In this document: one piece after another, positions 8,555 through 15,633 of the stretch
Position numbering within the stretch: position 1 is the first letter of the stretch
Layout of the letters: every line of letters begins with the position of its first letter
From: JADJOM01 sp046327715
GTDB lineage: Bacteria > Gemmatimonadota > Gemmatimonadetes > Gemmatimonadales > GWC2-71-9
Direction of reading: 5' to 3'
Assembly: GCA_046327715.1 (NCBI GenBank)
Contig: JAXLXY010000001.1
Coordinates: 62,001 to 126,000, forward strand
Length of the DNA: 64,000 bases
Notes under the pieces: model-generated
Databases searched by the model: none
Seen by the model: the letters and a program-made list of their open reading frames with translations, nothing else
Told to the model about the DNA's origin: nothing
Program-made: the position numbers and the translations under genes

Positions 8555-10308
8555 GCATCTTCGCCGAGCCGACGGCGTTCGCGCTCTTCCTGGTGCTGCC
8601 GGCGCTCTGGCTGCTGGCCCGTCACGCCAGGCAGGAGCGGGCGGCCGCGCTCTCCCGCTTCGGCGACCCCGCCCTCCTCGCCCGCACCTCGACCCTCCCG
8701 GCGCAGGCCTCGCGCGCGCGGGCCGTCCTGCGCTGGGTGGCGCTTGGCGCCGCCGTGCTGGCGCTCGCGCGGCCGCAGGTCGGGCGCCAGCCCAAGCCGC
8801 TGGCCCGCACCGGCCGCGACATCATCGTGGCGCTGGACCTGAGCCGCTCCATGAAGGTGGCCGACGTGGGCGGCACCCGGCTGCGCGCGGCCAAGCGCCT
8901 GGCATGGCAGCTGGCCTCCGCCCGCCCCGGCGACCGGATCGGACTGGTGGTGTTCGGCGGCGCGGGCTTCCTGGCCCTGCCGCCCACCGGTGATCTGGCC
9001 ACGTTCCAGCTCTTCCTCGACGCCGCCTCCCCCGACGACATCGGCGATCCGGCGAGCGACATCGCCGCCGGCCTGCGGGTGGCGGAACGGGCGCTGCGCC
9101 GGGAGGGGACCGCGATCGGGTCGCGCGCCGTCCTTCTCGTCACCGACGGGGAGCGCAACGAAGGCCCGATCGCGCCCGCGATCGAGGCGCTGGTCAAGGC
9201 CCAGCTGCCGGTCTTCGCGGTGGGCATCGGCACCGCCGCGGGCGGGCTCATTCCCAATGACTCCGGCGCCGCCGAGGGGCCGTGGCACCTCGACGGCATC
9301 GGACGGCAGATCATCTCCCGCCTCAACGAGGGCGGCCTCGACTCCATCGCCACCGCCACCGGCGGCGCGTACGCCCGGTTCGACGACCCCAGGGCGCTCG
9401 AGACGCTGACCGGGGCCCTGCAGAACCTCGAGGCGCGCGTGCTGGCCTCGCAGCCCGCCACGGAACCGCAGGAGCGGTACCAGTGGCCGCTCCTGCTCGC
9501 GGTGCTGTGCCTGCTCGCCGACCTGCTGCTCGGGGCACGCACGCCGCCCGCCGTGCGGCCGGCCAGCGCGGGCGCCGGGCGCGGCGGGGTCCCGGCCCGC
9601 CGGGTGGCGGCCACGGTCGGTGCCGTGGGCGTGGCGCTGGGACTGCCACTGTTGTCCTGCAGCACCTCGCAGCGCCAGCTGGCGCGGGGGCAGCAGCTCT
9701 ACGAGCAGGGCAAGTACCTCGAGGCCTATGAGGCCTACCAGACGGTGCTCCGGCAGCAGGGCGGCCCCGACGTGCGCTACAACTCCGGCAACGCCCTGTA
9801 CCGGCTGCGCCAGTACAACGAGGCCGCCAAGACGTGGCGCGACGCGCTCAACAGCGCCCCGCCGGAGCTGCGGCAGGAGGCGTACTTCAACATGGGGAAC
9901 GCCTTCGTCCGCGCCGACGAGGACGCCAACGCGCTGAGCGGCTACCTCGAGCGCTCGCTCGATGCCTATGAGGAAGCGTTGCGCCTGAATCCGTCGGACC
10001 GCGACGCCAAGTGGAACCTGGAGATCGCGCTGCGGCGCCGCGGTGACGTGGGCCAGGAGGGCTCGCGCGGCATGGGGGGCCGGGCCGAGTATGGTCAGGG
10101 CGGCCACGAAGAAGGGTACGAGGGGAGCCGCCAGTCCGCCGTCGGCGCGCTGGCCGGCGGCGGCACGGGTGGAGATGAAGGGGAGTCGGTCGAGGAGCTG
10201 GACGACCAGCAGGCCCGGTCGATGCTCGAGGCCATCGAGCGGCAGCAGCTCTCCACCCACGAGGGCCGCCGGCCGAAGACCACCGGGAGTGGCGACCGCG
10301 ACTGGTAG
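8551..10308 (+). CDS. BatB-BatC fusion: VWA domain plus TPR repeats
   Basis: A 585-residue protein that joins two Bat functions. Residues 1-330 follow BatB: two N-terminal helices, a VWA domain with MIDAS DLSRS at 96-100, and a third helix near 311-328. After a linker and a further helix near 350-369 ending LLSCSTSQ, tetratricopeptide repeats run to about residue 500 (GQQLYEQGKYLEAYEAYQ, then VRYNSGNALYRLRQYNEAAKTW, then AYFNMGNAFVRADEDANALS). That second half corresponds to BatC. The start at 8551 overlaps the batA stop. The C-terminal tail is low-complexity and polar. Confidence 0.88.
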   Translation: MSIFAEPTAFALFLVLPALWLLARHARQERAAALSRFGDPALLARTSTLPAQASRARAVLRWVALGAAVLALARPQVGRQPKPLARTGRDIIVALDLSRSMKVADVGGTRLRAAKRLAWQLASARPGDRIGLVVFGGAGFLALPPTGDLATFQLFLDAASPDDIGDPASDIAAGLRVAERALRREGTAIGSRAVLLVTDGERNEGPIAPAIEALVKAQLPVFAVGIGTAAGGLIPNDSGAAEGPWHLDGIGRQIISRLNEGGLDSIATATGGAYARFDDPRALETLTGALQNLEARVLASQPATEPQERYQWPLLLAVLCLLADLLLGARTPPAVRPASAGAGRGGVPARRVAATVGAVGVALGLPLLSCSTSQRQLARGQQLYEQGKYLEAYEAYQTVLRQQGGPDVRYNSGNALYRLRQYNEAAKTWRDALNSAPPELRQEAYFNMGNAFVRADEDANALSGYLERSLDAYEEALRLNPSDRDAKWNLEIALRRRGDVGQEGSRGMGGRAEYGQGGHEEGYEGSRQSAVGALAGGGTGGDEGESVEELDDQQARSMLEAIERQQLSTHEGRRPKTTGSGDRDW

Positions 10309-10383
10309 AATTCCGGAGCCTGTGCCGCCCCCACGCCGGTGATCGTCCCCATGTCCGACTCCCAAATCGACATTCGAGGTCTG

Positions 10384-12777
10384 ATGGCCACCCGAGCCCC
10401 CCGGCTGCACCGGCTGCTGTGCCTCAGCCTGTGCGCGTGCCTCGCCCCCGCCCTGCCGGCCCAGTCGCCCGCCGACCGCGCGGCCCTCCTCGCGTACGCC
10501 GATTCCCTCGCCGCCGCCACCAGCGTGGAGCAGGTCCGGACCCTCGAGTCCGCCCGGGCTCCGGGCACCCTCGGCCTGCTCCGCACCGGCCTCGCGGCGC
10601 TGCGACGGGGTGAACTGGGCCAGGAACGGGGCCCGTACGACCAGGCCATCCAGCTGCTGGAGCGCGCGATCGACGGCGAGGGCCGCTGGCCCTATCCCTG
10701 GTTCGCGCTGGGCGTCACCCAGATCGCCTGCTACCGCCGCGCCTTCGTGGTCAAGGCGACGAACTACTCCCCCGCCGGCGCCTCCTACCGCGAGGCGGCC
10801 CTGCGCTCCTTCGCGCGGGCCATCGAGAACGACTCCACGTTCGTGCCGGCCGCCGACGCGCTGGCGGGCATCACCCTCTCCCTGGGGCACCGCCTGCTCC
10901 CGAAGATGCTCGCGGAGCCGCTGCGCCGGGTGGAGCTCGTGCCGGGGACCGCGCCCCAGGTCCTTCTCGCGGCCGCGAACGTCGCCTTCGGCAACCGGGA
11001 CTACGAGCGCACCCTGGAAATCCTTGGGGACTACGTCCGCCGCGGCGGGGATCGCGGGGTGGCCGCGGTGGAGCAGGCGCGCACCCTGTCCGCGCTCAAG
11101 CGGCCCGAGGCGGCGGCGGCGGCGTACCTCGCCGGGCTCACCGGACTGACCGAGACGGGTCGCCTCGCCTACCGGGAGGACCTCGGATGGGTGGCCGGCC
11201 AGGACGAGATCGACGTCCTCGACACCCTGGCCCTCCCGGCGGTCCCGGCCTGGGTGGGGCAGTTCTGGCGGGAGCGCGACGCCCTCAACCTGCGGGCCCC
11301 GAACGAGCGGCTCATCGAGCACCTGCGCCGCTGGGTCTATGCGCACGAGAACTTCCTGTCGCACCGCCCCGATGACGTCCCGGCCAATGCCGAAGGGTTC
11401 GGGCCGCAGGACCAGTCCTCGCTGTTCGAGGTGGGCGCCATTGCCGAGGTCATGACGGAGGTGGCCGGCGGGATCCCGGCCTTCCGGGCCTACCGACGTA
11501 CCCAGTGGGAACTCGACGACCGGGGGGTCATGTACCTCCGGCATGGCGAGCCGACCAAGCGGGTGAGCTCGGTGGCCGGGCCGCCCAACGAGTCCTGGGC
11601 GTACGACCTCCCCGAGGGACGCCGGGTGTTCCACTTCCTCGGTTCGCGGGCGCTGGGAACACAGTCCGCCACGACGCTGACGGCCTCGCTGCCGCTCGAC
11701 GCCGACATGCTCGACGCGCGGGCGGACCTGGACAGCCGCTATGCCCTGCTCGCGGACCGGATCCAGCGGCTGGAGGCGCAGGCGCGCACCAACCAGAGCC
11801 TGAACGCGGCGCAGGCCCGGGAGGCCGGGCTGGAGGCCGCCGCACCCGGCGCGAGCTCCGGCAGCGCGCTCAACGCCCAGTCGGTGACCAACGCCATCGG
11901 CAACCAGAGCATGACCCGGCTGGGGGCGGACGTGCTGTGGCGCGAGGCGGCGCGCAACCGCGGAGCCATCGCCGCGGCGGTGGCCACCGATGGGTACCCC
12001 CAGCACTACCGGACCTCGCTCGACGCGATCGTCCAGGTCTATGGCGTGGGCTTCGGGCAGGGGGAGACGCAGCGCATCCTCACCGTCTTCGCCGTCCCCG
12101 GCACCAAGCTGGTGCCGAGGCGGCGCCCCGATGGCGGGCCGGGGGTGCTGTACCCGATCAACTTCAGGATCATCGCGCTCGATCGCGGCACCGGGGTGAT
12201 CCGGCAGCTCGACACCACCCGCACCTTCCTCGCCCCGGACACGCTCAAGGGCGACCAGCATCTCTCGGGACTCCTGGAGCTCGCCGTCCCGGCGGGCGCG
12301 TACCAGGTGCGGGCGCTGGTGAGCCAGCCGGGCCAGGAGGCCGGCACCGGGGTGGGCCGGGACAGCGTGCGCATCCCCGCCAACCCCCGCGACATGATCC
12401 TCTCCGACCTCATCCTGGGCCGGCCGGAGAGCGGGCTGGCGTGGACCTACGGCGGGGAGAAGGTGCCGCTCAATCCGCTCAATGCGGTCCCGCGGGGTTC
12501 CGGCGTCGAGCTGTGGTACGAAGTGGGCGGCCTGGCGGCCGGCCGGAAGTACTCCGTCACCAGCACCGTACGGAAGGCCGAGGACAAGCCGACCGCCCGG
12601 CCCCAGCTGCAGGTGGCGTTCGACTTCACGGCCAGCGCCCCCTACGAGCGGGTGTCGCGCGGCCTGGGACTCGCCAACCTGAAGCCCGGGGCCTACGTCC
12701 TGAGCGTGTCGGTCGAGGAGTCGGGCACGGACCGACAGGTCCGCCGGGAGCGGGCGCTCAACGTGCTCCCGCGTTAG
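10384..12777 (+). CDS. GWxTD-domain-like secreted protein with TPR region
   Basis: A 797-residue protein with a signal peptide (MATRAPRLHRLLCLSLCACLAPALPAQS). An alpha-helical TPR-like region (about 40-260) is followed by a GWxTD-like segment and a C-terminal beta-sandwich. GWxTD proteins are mostly found in Acidobacteriota, Gemmatimonadota and relatives and have no proven function. The hallmark is degenerate here: WELDDRGVMYLRHGEPTKR stands where GWxTDRGRIYIxYGxPD is expected. The ATG at 10384 has GAGGT three bases upstream. In-frame starts at 10339 (GTG) and 10351 (ATG) would put a polar stretch before the signal peptide. It closes the Bat operon. Confidence 0.75.
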   Translation: MATRAPRLHRLLCLSLCACLAPALPAQSPADRAALLAYADSLAAATSVEQVRTLESARAPGTLGLLRTGLAALRRGELGQERGPYDQAIQLLERAIDGEGRWPYPWFALGVTQIACYRRAFVVKATNYSPAGASYREAALRSFARAIENDSTFVPAADALAGITLSLGHRLLPKMLAEPLRRVELVPGTAPQVLLAAANVAFGNRDYERTLEILGDYVRRGGDRGVAAVEQARTLSALKRPEAAAAAYLAGLTGLTETGRLAYREDLGWVAGQDEIDVLDTLALPAVPAWVGQFWRERDALNLRAPNERLIEHLRRWVYAHENFLSHRPDDVPANAEGFGPQDQSSLFEVGAIAEVMTEVAGGIPAFRAYRRTQWELDDRGVMYLRHGEPTKRVSSVAGPPNESWAYDLPEGRRVFHFLGSRALGTQSATTLTASLPLDADMLDARADLDSRYALLADRIQRLEAQARTNQSLNAAQAREAGLEAAAPGASSGSALNAQSVTNAIGNQSMTRLGADVLWREAARNRGAIAAAVATDGYPQHYRTSLDAIVQVYGVGFGQGETQRILTVFAVPGTKLVPRRRPDGGPGVLYPINFRIIALDRGTGVIRQLDTTRTFLAPDTLKGDQHLSGLLELAVPAGAYQVRALVSQPGQEAGTGVGRDSVRIPANPRDMILSDLILGRPESGLAWTYGGEKVPLNPLNAVPRGSGVELWYEVGGLAAGRKYSVTSTVRKAEDKPTARPQLQVAFDFTASAPYERVSRGLGLANLKPGAYVLSVSVEESGTDRQVRRERALNVLPR

Positions 12778-12812
12778 ATTTCCGGCCTCCACCCCACCCG
12801 AGAGGTCAGCAG

Positions 12813-13520
12813 ATGTCGAATCCGATGGGCGCCACCCGGGGCTTCACGGCCCAGCGGGCCGAGGCCGAGCGCGTCACTGCGTTCCTGATGCGGGTCTATG
12901 GCTGGATGTGCGGCGGGCTGGCCATCACCGCGGCGGTGGCGTACTTCGTGGCCAGTTCGCCGGCCCTGGTGGGCGCGCTGGTCAGCAATCAGCTGCTGTT
13001 CTGGGCCGTCCTGCTCGCGCCGATCGGCTTCGTCTGGTACCTGCGGGCCCGGGTGGACGACCTCGCCCCGAACACGGCGGCCGCGCTGTTCGTCACCTAC
13101 GCGGCGCTCAACGGCGTGACCTTTTCGGTCATCCTGCTCGCCTATACGGGGGCGTCGATCGCCTCGACGTTCCTGACCACCTCCGCGGCCTTCGGCGGGC
13201 TCGCCCTCTACGGCACCGTGACCCGGCGGAACCTGGACGGACTCGGCCAGTTCGCCATGATGGGCCTGGTGGGCGTGCTGGTGGCCTCGATCGTCGGCAT
13301 CTTCTGGCAGAACGACATGTTCCAGTTCGTCCTGTCCGTGTGCGGCGTCCTGGTATTCACTGCCCTGACCGCCTACCGGGCCCAGCAGATGCGGGAGCTG
13401 GCGCTGTCCCTCCCCGAGGACCGGATCGGGGCCCACGCCATCGTCGGGGCCCTCGGCCTCTACCTGGCGTTCATCAACCTGTTCCTGTTCCTTCTGCGGC
13501 TCTTCGGCCGCCGCCGCTGA
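12813..13520 (+). CDS. Bax inhibitor-1 / YccA family membrane protein
   Basis: A 235-residue protein with seven predicted transmembrane helices, the hallmark of the BI-1/YccA/YbhL family (TMBIM). The opening RVYGWMCGGLAITAAVAYFVA, the middle NGVTFSVILLAYTGASIASTF and the late DRIGAHAIVGALGLYLAFINLFLFLLRLFG are diagnostic. In E. coli YccA modulates FtsH; BI-1 relatives act as pH-gated calcium leaks. A good ribosome site, GAGAGGT, lies eight bases before the ATG. A TAGATT sequence at 12775-12780 could serve as its own -10. Confidence 0.93.
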   Translation: MSNPMGATRGFTAQRAEAERVTAFLMRVYGWMCGGLAITAAVAYFVASSPALVGALVSNQLLFWAVLLAPIGFVWYLRARVDDLAPNTAAALFVTYAALNGVTFSVILLAYTGASIASTFLTTSAAFGGLALYGTVTRRNLDGLGQFAMMGLVGVLVASIVGIFWQNDMFQFVLSVCGVLVFTALTAYRAQQMRELALSLPEDRIGAHAIVGALGLYLAFINLFLFLLRLFGRRR

Positions 13521-13536
13521 TCGCCGGCCCTCCCTG

Positions 13537-13564
13537 GGGGGTCGGGGCGCCCGCCCCGGCCCCC
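13537..13564 (+). terminator. GC hairpin after the Bax-inhibitor-like gene
   Basis: An inverted repeat of 13 pairs (one G-U) with a very small loop ends shortly before the rpsF promoter. It has no T-run. It may end the upstream transcript or simply insulate the ribosomal promoter. Confidence 0.4.
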
Positions 13565-13579
13565 ACGCCGTTCCCGGAC

Positions 13580-13608
13580 TTGCCGTAAGCTGTTCTCCTG
13601 ACTAGGTT
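13580..13608 (+). promoter_or_regulatory. Promoter of the rpsF-rpsR-rplI operon
   Basis: The sequence shows TTGCCG, a 17-base spacer and TAGGTT. The predicted start is near 13615, leaving about 64 bases of leader before the rpsF ATG. The same -10 (TAGGTT) and spacing recur in the promoter of the methionine operon at 45876, which supports both calls. Confidence 0.72.
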
Positions 13609-13678
13609 TTCCCCCTCAACATTCCTCCTCCCGGGCCTCACACCAGGGCCCGGGCGACCACGACCAAAGGAAGGTGTC

Positions 13679-14023
13679 ATGGCCCGTCCGTACGAGGCGG
13701 TCTATATCTTCGACAGTGCGCTCGAAGAAGCCGCCATCACCGAGAAGCTCACCCGCTTCCATGCCCTCACGCCGCAGCCCGGCGATGAGCCAGTGAAGTA
13801 CAATCACTGGGGCAAGCGCACGCTCGCCTATCCCATCAAGAAGCGCGAAACCGGCTATTACGTCATCGCCAACTTCAAGGCGGAGCCCAGCCAGCTCCCG
13901 GAGTTCGAGCGCGCCCTCAAGCTGGACGACGGCGTCCTCCGCTTCCTGGTGGTGGCCGACGAGCACGATTACGCCCCGGTTCGCGCCGCCGCGGACCGCA
14001 AGTTCGAGGAGGACGACGAATGA
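13679..14023 (+). CDS. rpsF: 30S ribosomal protein bS6
   Basis: A 114-residue bS6 that binds the central domain of 16S rRNA together with bS18. It starts with RPYEAVYIFDSALEE and contains the conserved WGKRTLAYPIKKRETGYYVIANF. A strong ribosome site, AAGGAAGG, precedes the ATG. The stop overlaps the rpsR start by four bases (ATGA). In many bacteria ssb lies between rpsF and rpsR, but here it is absent. Confidence 0.98.
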   Translation: MARPYEAVYIFDSALEEAAITEKLTRFHALTPQPGDEPVKYNHWGKRTLAYPIKKRETGYYVIANFKAEPSQLPEFERALKLDDGVLRFLVVADEHDYAPVRAAADRKFEEDDE

Positions 14024-14241
14024 AGCGCGCACGCAAGGGTGATCCGCTGGCCGAGGCCGGGATCCGCTACATCGACTACAAGGACGAGAAGATGCTGCAG
14101 CGGTTCCTGAGCGAGCGGGGGAAGATCCTCCCCGCCCGGCTCTCCGGGATCAGCGCGCGGCACCAGCGGCAGCTGTCTGTGGCCATCAAGCGGGCCCGCT
14201 ACCTCGCCCTGCTGCCCTACATCAAGCGGGGCGTGAGCTGA
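14020..14241 (+). CDS. rpsR: 30S ribosomal protein bS18
   Basis: A 73-residue bS18 with the typical core IRYIDYKDEKMLQRFLSERGKILPARLSG followed by HQRQLSVAIKRARYLALLPY. It has no zinc-binding cysteines, so it is the C-minus paralogue type that dominates in most bacteria. The start overlaps the rpsF stop, and DUF2232 begins eight bases after its stop. Confidence 0.98.
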   Translation: MKRARKGDPLAEAGIRYIDYKDEKMLQRFLSERGKILPARLSGISARHQRQLSVAIKRARYLALLPYIKRGVS

Positions 14242-14249
14242 GCCTGCCG

Positions 14250-15176
14250 GTGGCGGCACGGTCGCCGGTGACGTGGAGGGCGATCCTCCTCCTCGGCGCC
14301 TACGTCGTGCTGTTTCCGCCGCTGTTCGTGCTGGGGCCGCTGGCGGGCCTGCTGGTGGCCTCCCGGCCCCGCACCCTTCGGGAGTGGGCCTGGATCGGGG
14401 CGGCCGCGCTGTGGCTCGGCGTGAGCCTGTGGCAGCCCGGCGGGCTCGCCGCCCAGATGCTGCACGCCTGGGCGCTGTTCGTGACGGGCGCCTTCGTGGT
14501 CCTGATGCTCTCCGGCGGGGCCCCGCTGGTGCCCGGCGCGCTGCTCGCGACCGTCTTCGGGCTGGGCGCCGCCACCGCCTGGACCTGGTGGCTCGGCACC
14601 CGCTGGCAGGAGATCCAGCTGGCGGTGGCGCACACCGGCTGGGACTTCTGCCGGCAGCTCCTCGACCAGGGGGGACTCACGCCGGAGCGGATGGAAGCCC
14701 TGCGGCTCTACGTGGGGGCCCTCTCGGACGGCGTCGCGGTCATGGCGGAGCTCTTCCCGGGCCTGCTGGTGCTGTCGGCGCTGCCGGGCCTGGCGCTGGC
14801 GTGGACCTGGTACCACCGGATCGCCGCCCAGCCCGCCGGGCGGCCGGCCCAGCGCTTCGGGGAGTTCAGCTTCAGTGACCAGCTCATCTGGCTGGTGGTG
14901 GCCTGCATGGTGGCGCTGGTGATCCCCCTGCCGGCCCCGGTGAACGCGCTGGCGGGCAACCTGGCCGTGGTCGTGGGCGGGCTGTACGCCGCCCGCGGCG
15001 CCGCGATCCTCTCCGGCACGCTGGACGGCTTTCCGGTGCCGGTGCTGCTCGTGATTCTGGTGGGTGTGCTGTTCGTGCTGCCGGTCGCGCTGGGCGGATG
15101 CTTCGCCCTCGGGCTGGCCGATACCTGGGTGGACTTCCGGCGGCGCTACGCCGTCGCCGATCAGCGAGGGGAGTGA
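14250..15176 (+). CDS. DUF2232 multi-pass membrane protein (YybS-like)
   Basis: A 308-residue integral membrane protein with about eight hydrophobic helices, starting with a GTG codon. It lies between rpsR and rplI, the same place as yybS (DUF2232) in Firmicutes and in several other phyla. The C-terminal half, DGFPVPVLLVILVGVLFVLPVALGG, is typical of the family. The role is unknown; an ECF-transporter-like fold has been proposed for the family. It is co-transcribed with ribosomal proteins, so expression should track growth rate. Confidence 0.82.
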   Translation: MAARSPVTWRAILLLGAYVVLFPPLFVLGPLAGLLVASRPRTLREWAWIGAAALWLGVSLWQPGGLAAQMLHAWALFVTGAFVVLMLSGGAPLVPGALLATVFGLGAATAWTWWLGTRWQEIQLAVAHTGWDFCRQLLDQGGLTPERMEALRLYVGALSDGVAVMAELFPGLLVLSALPGLALAWTWYHRIAAQPAGRPAQRFGEFSFSDQLIWLVVACMVALVIPLPAPVNALAGNLAVVVGGLYAARGAAILSGTLDGFPVPVLLVILVGVLFVLPVALGGCFALGLADTWVDFRRRYAVADQRGE

Positions 15177-15179
15177 ATC

Positions 15180-15623
15180 ATGGAAGTCATTCTGCGGGAA
15201 GACGTGCGGACGCTGGGGAAGGCCGGGGACCTGGTCAAGGTGAAGCCGGGGTACGCCCGCAACTTCCTCCTGCCCCAGGGGCTCGCCTACGAGGCGACCG
15301 AGGGCAACCGCAAGCGGATCCTGGCCGAGGCGAAGGCCCGGGCCTCGCGGCTCGCCGAGGAGAAGTCGGGCGCCGAGACCATCGCGCGGGCGCTGGGCGG
15401 GGTGAGCATCACCCTGGCCCGGAAGGCTGGCGAGGGGGAGCGCCTCTTCGGCTCGATCACCGCCCAGGACGTGGCCGACGCCCTGGCGGCGAAGGGCCAC
15501 GCGGTCGACAAGCGGAAGATCGAGCTGGAGCACCCGATCAAGACGATCGGGCACCACACCGTGCCGATCCGCCTGCATCACGAGGTGATGGCCGAGGTCC
15601 GCCTGACGGTCGTGGCCGAGTAG
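15180..15623 (+). CDS. rplI: 50S ribosomal protein bL9
   Basis: A 147-residue bL9 with the standard two-domain shape. The N-terminal beta domain carries EVILREDVRTLGKAGDLVKVKPGYARNFLLPQG. A long connecting helix (about 41-76) leads to the C-terminal rRNA-binding domain with GSITAQDVADALAAKGHAVDKRKIEL. It is in the usual position downstream of rpsR. The stop TAG forms the start of a TAGTTT sequence eight bases before the next gene's ATG. Confidence 0.98.
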   Translation: MEVILREDVRTLGKAGDLVKVKPGYARNFLLPQGLAYEATEGNRKRILAEAKARASRLAEEKSGAETIARALGGVSITLARKAGEGERLFGSITAQDVADALAAKGHAVDKRKIELEHPIKTIGHHTVPIRLHHEVMAEVRLTVVAE

Positions 15624-15633
15624 TTTCCGGCCG

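Noticed and set aside
8365..12792. A 1475-codon open frame on the minus strand opposite the Bat operon
   Set aside because: It is antisense to well-recognised genes, its translation is low-complexity (Gly/Arg/Val/His rich) and matches no family. Such frames are a by-product of high GC third positions.
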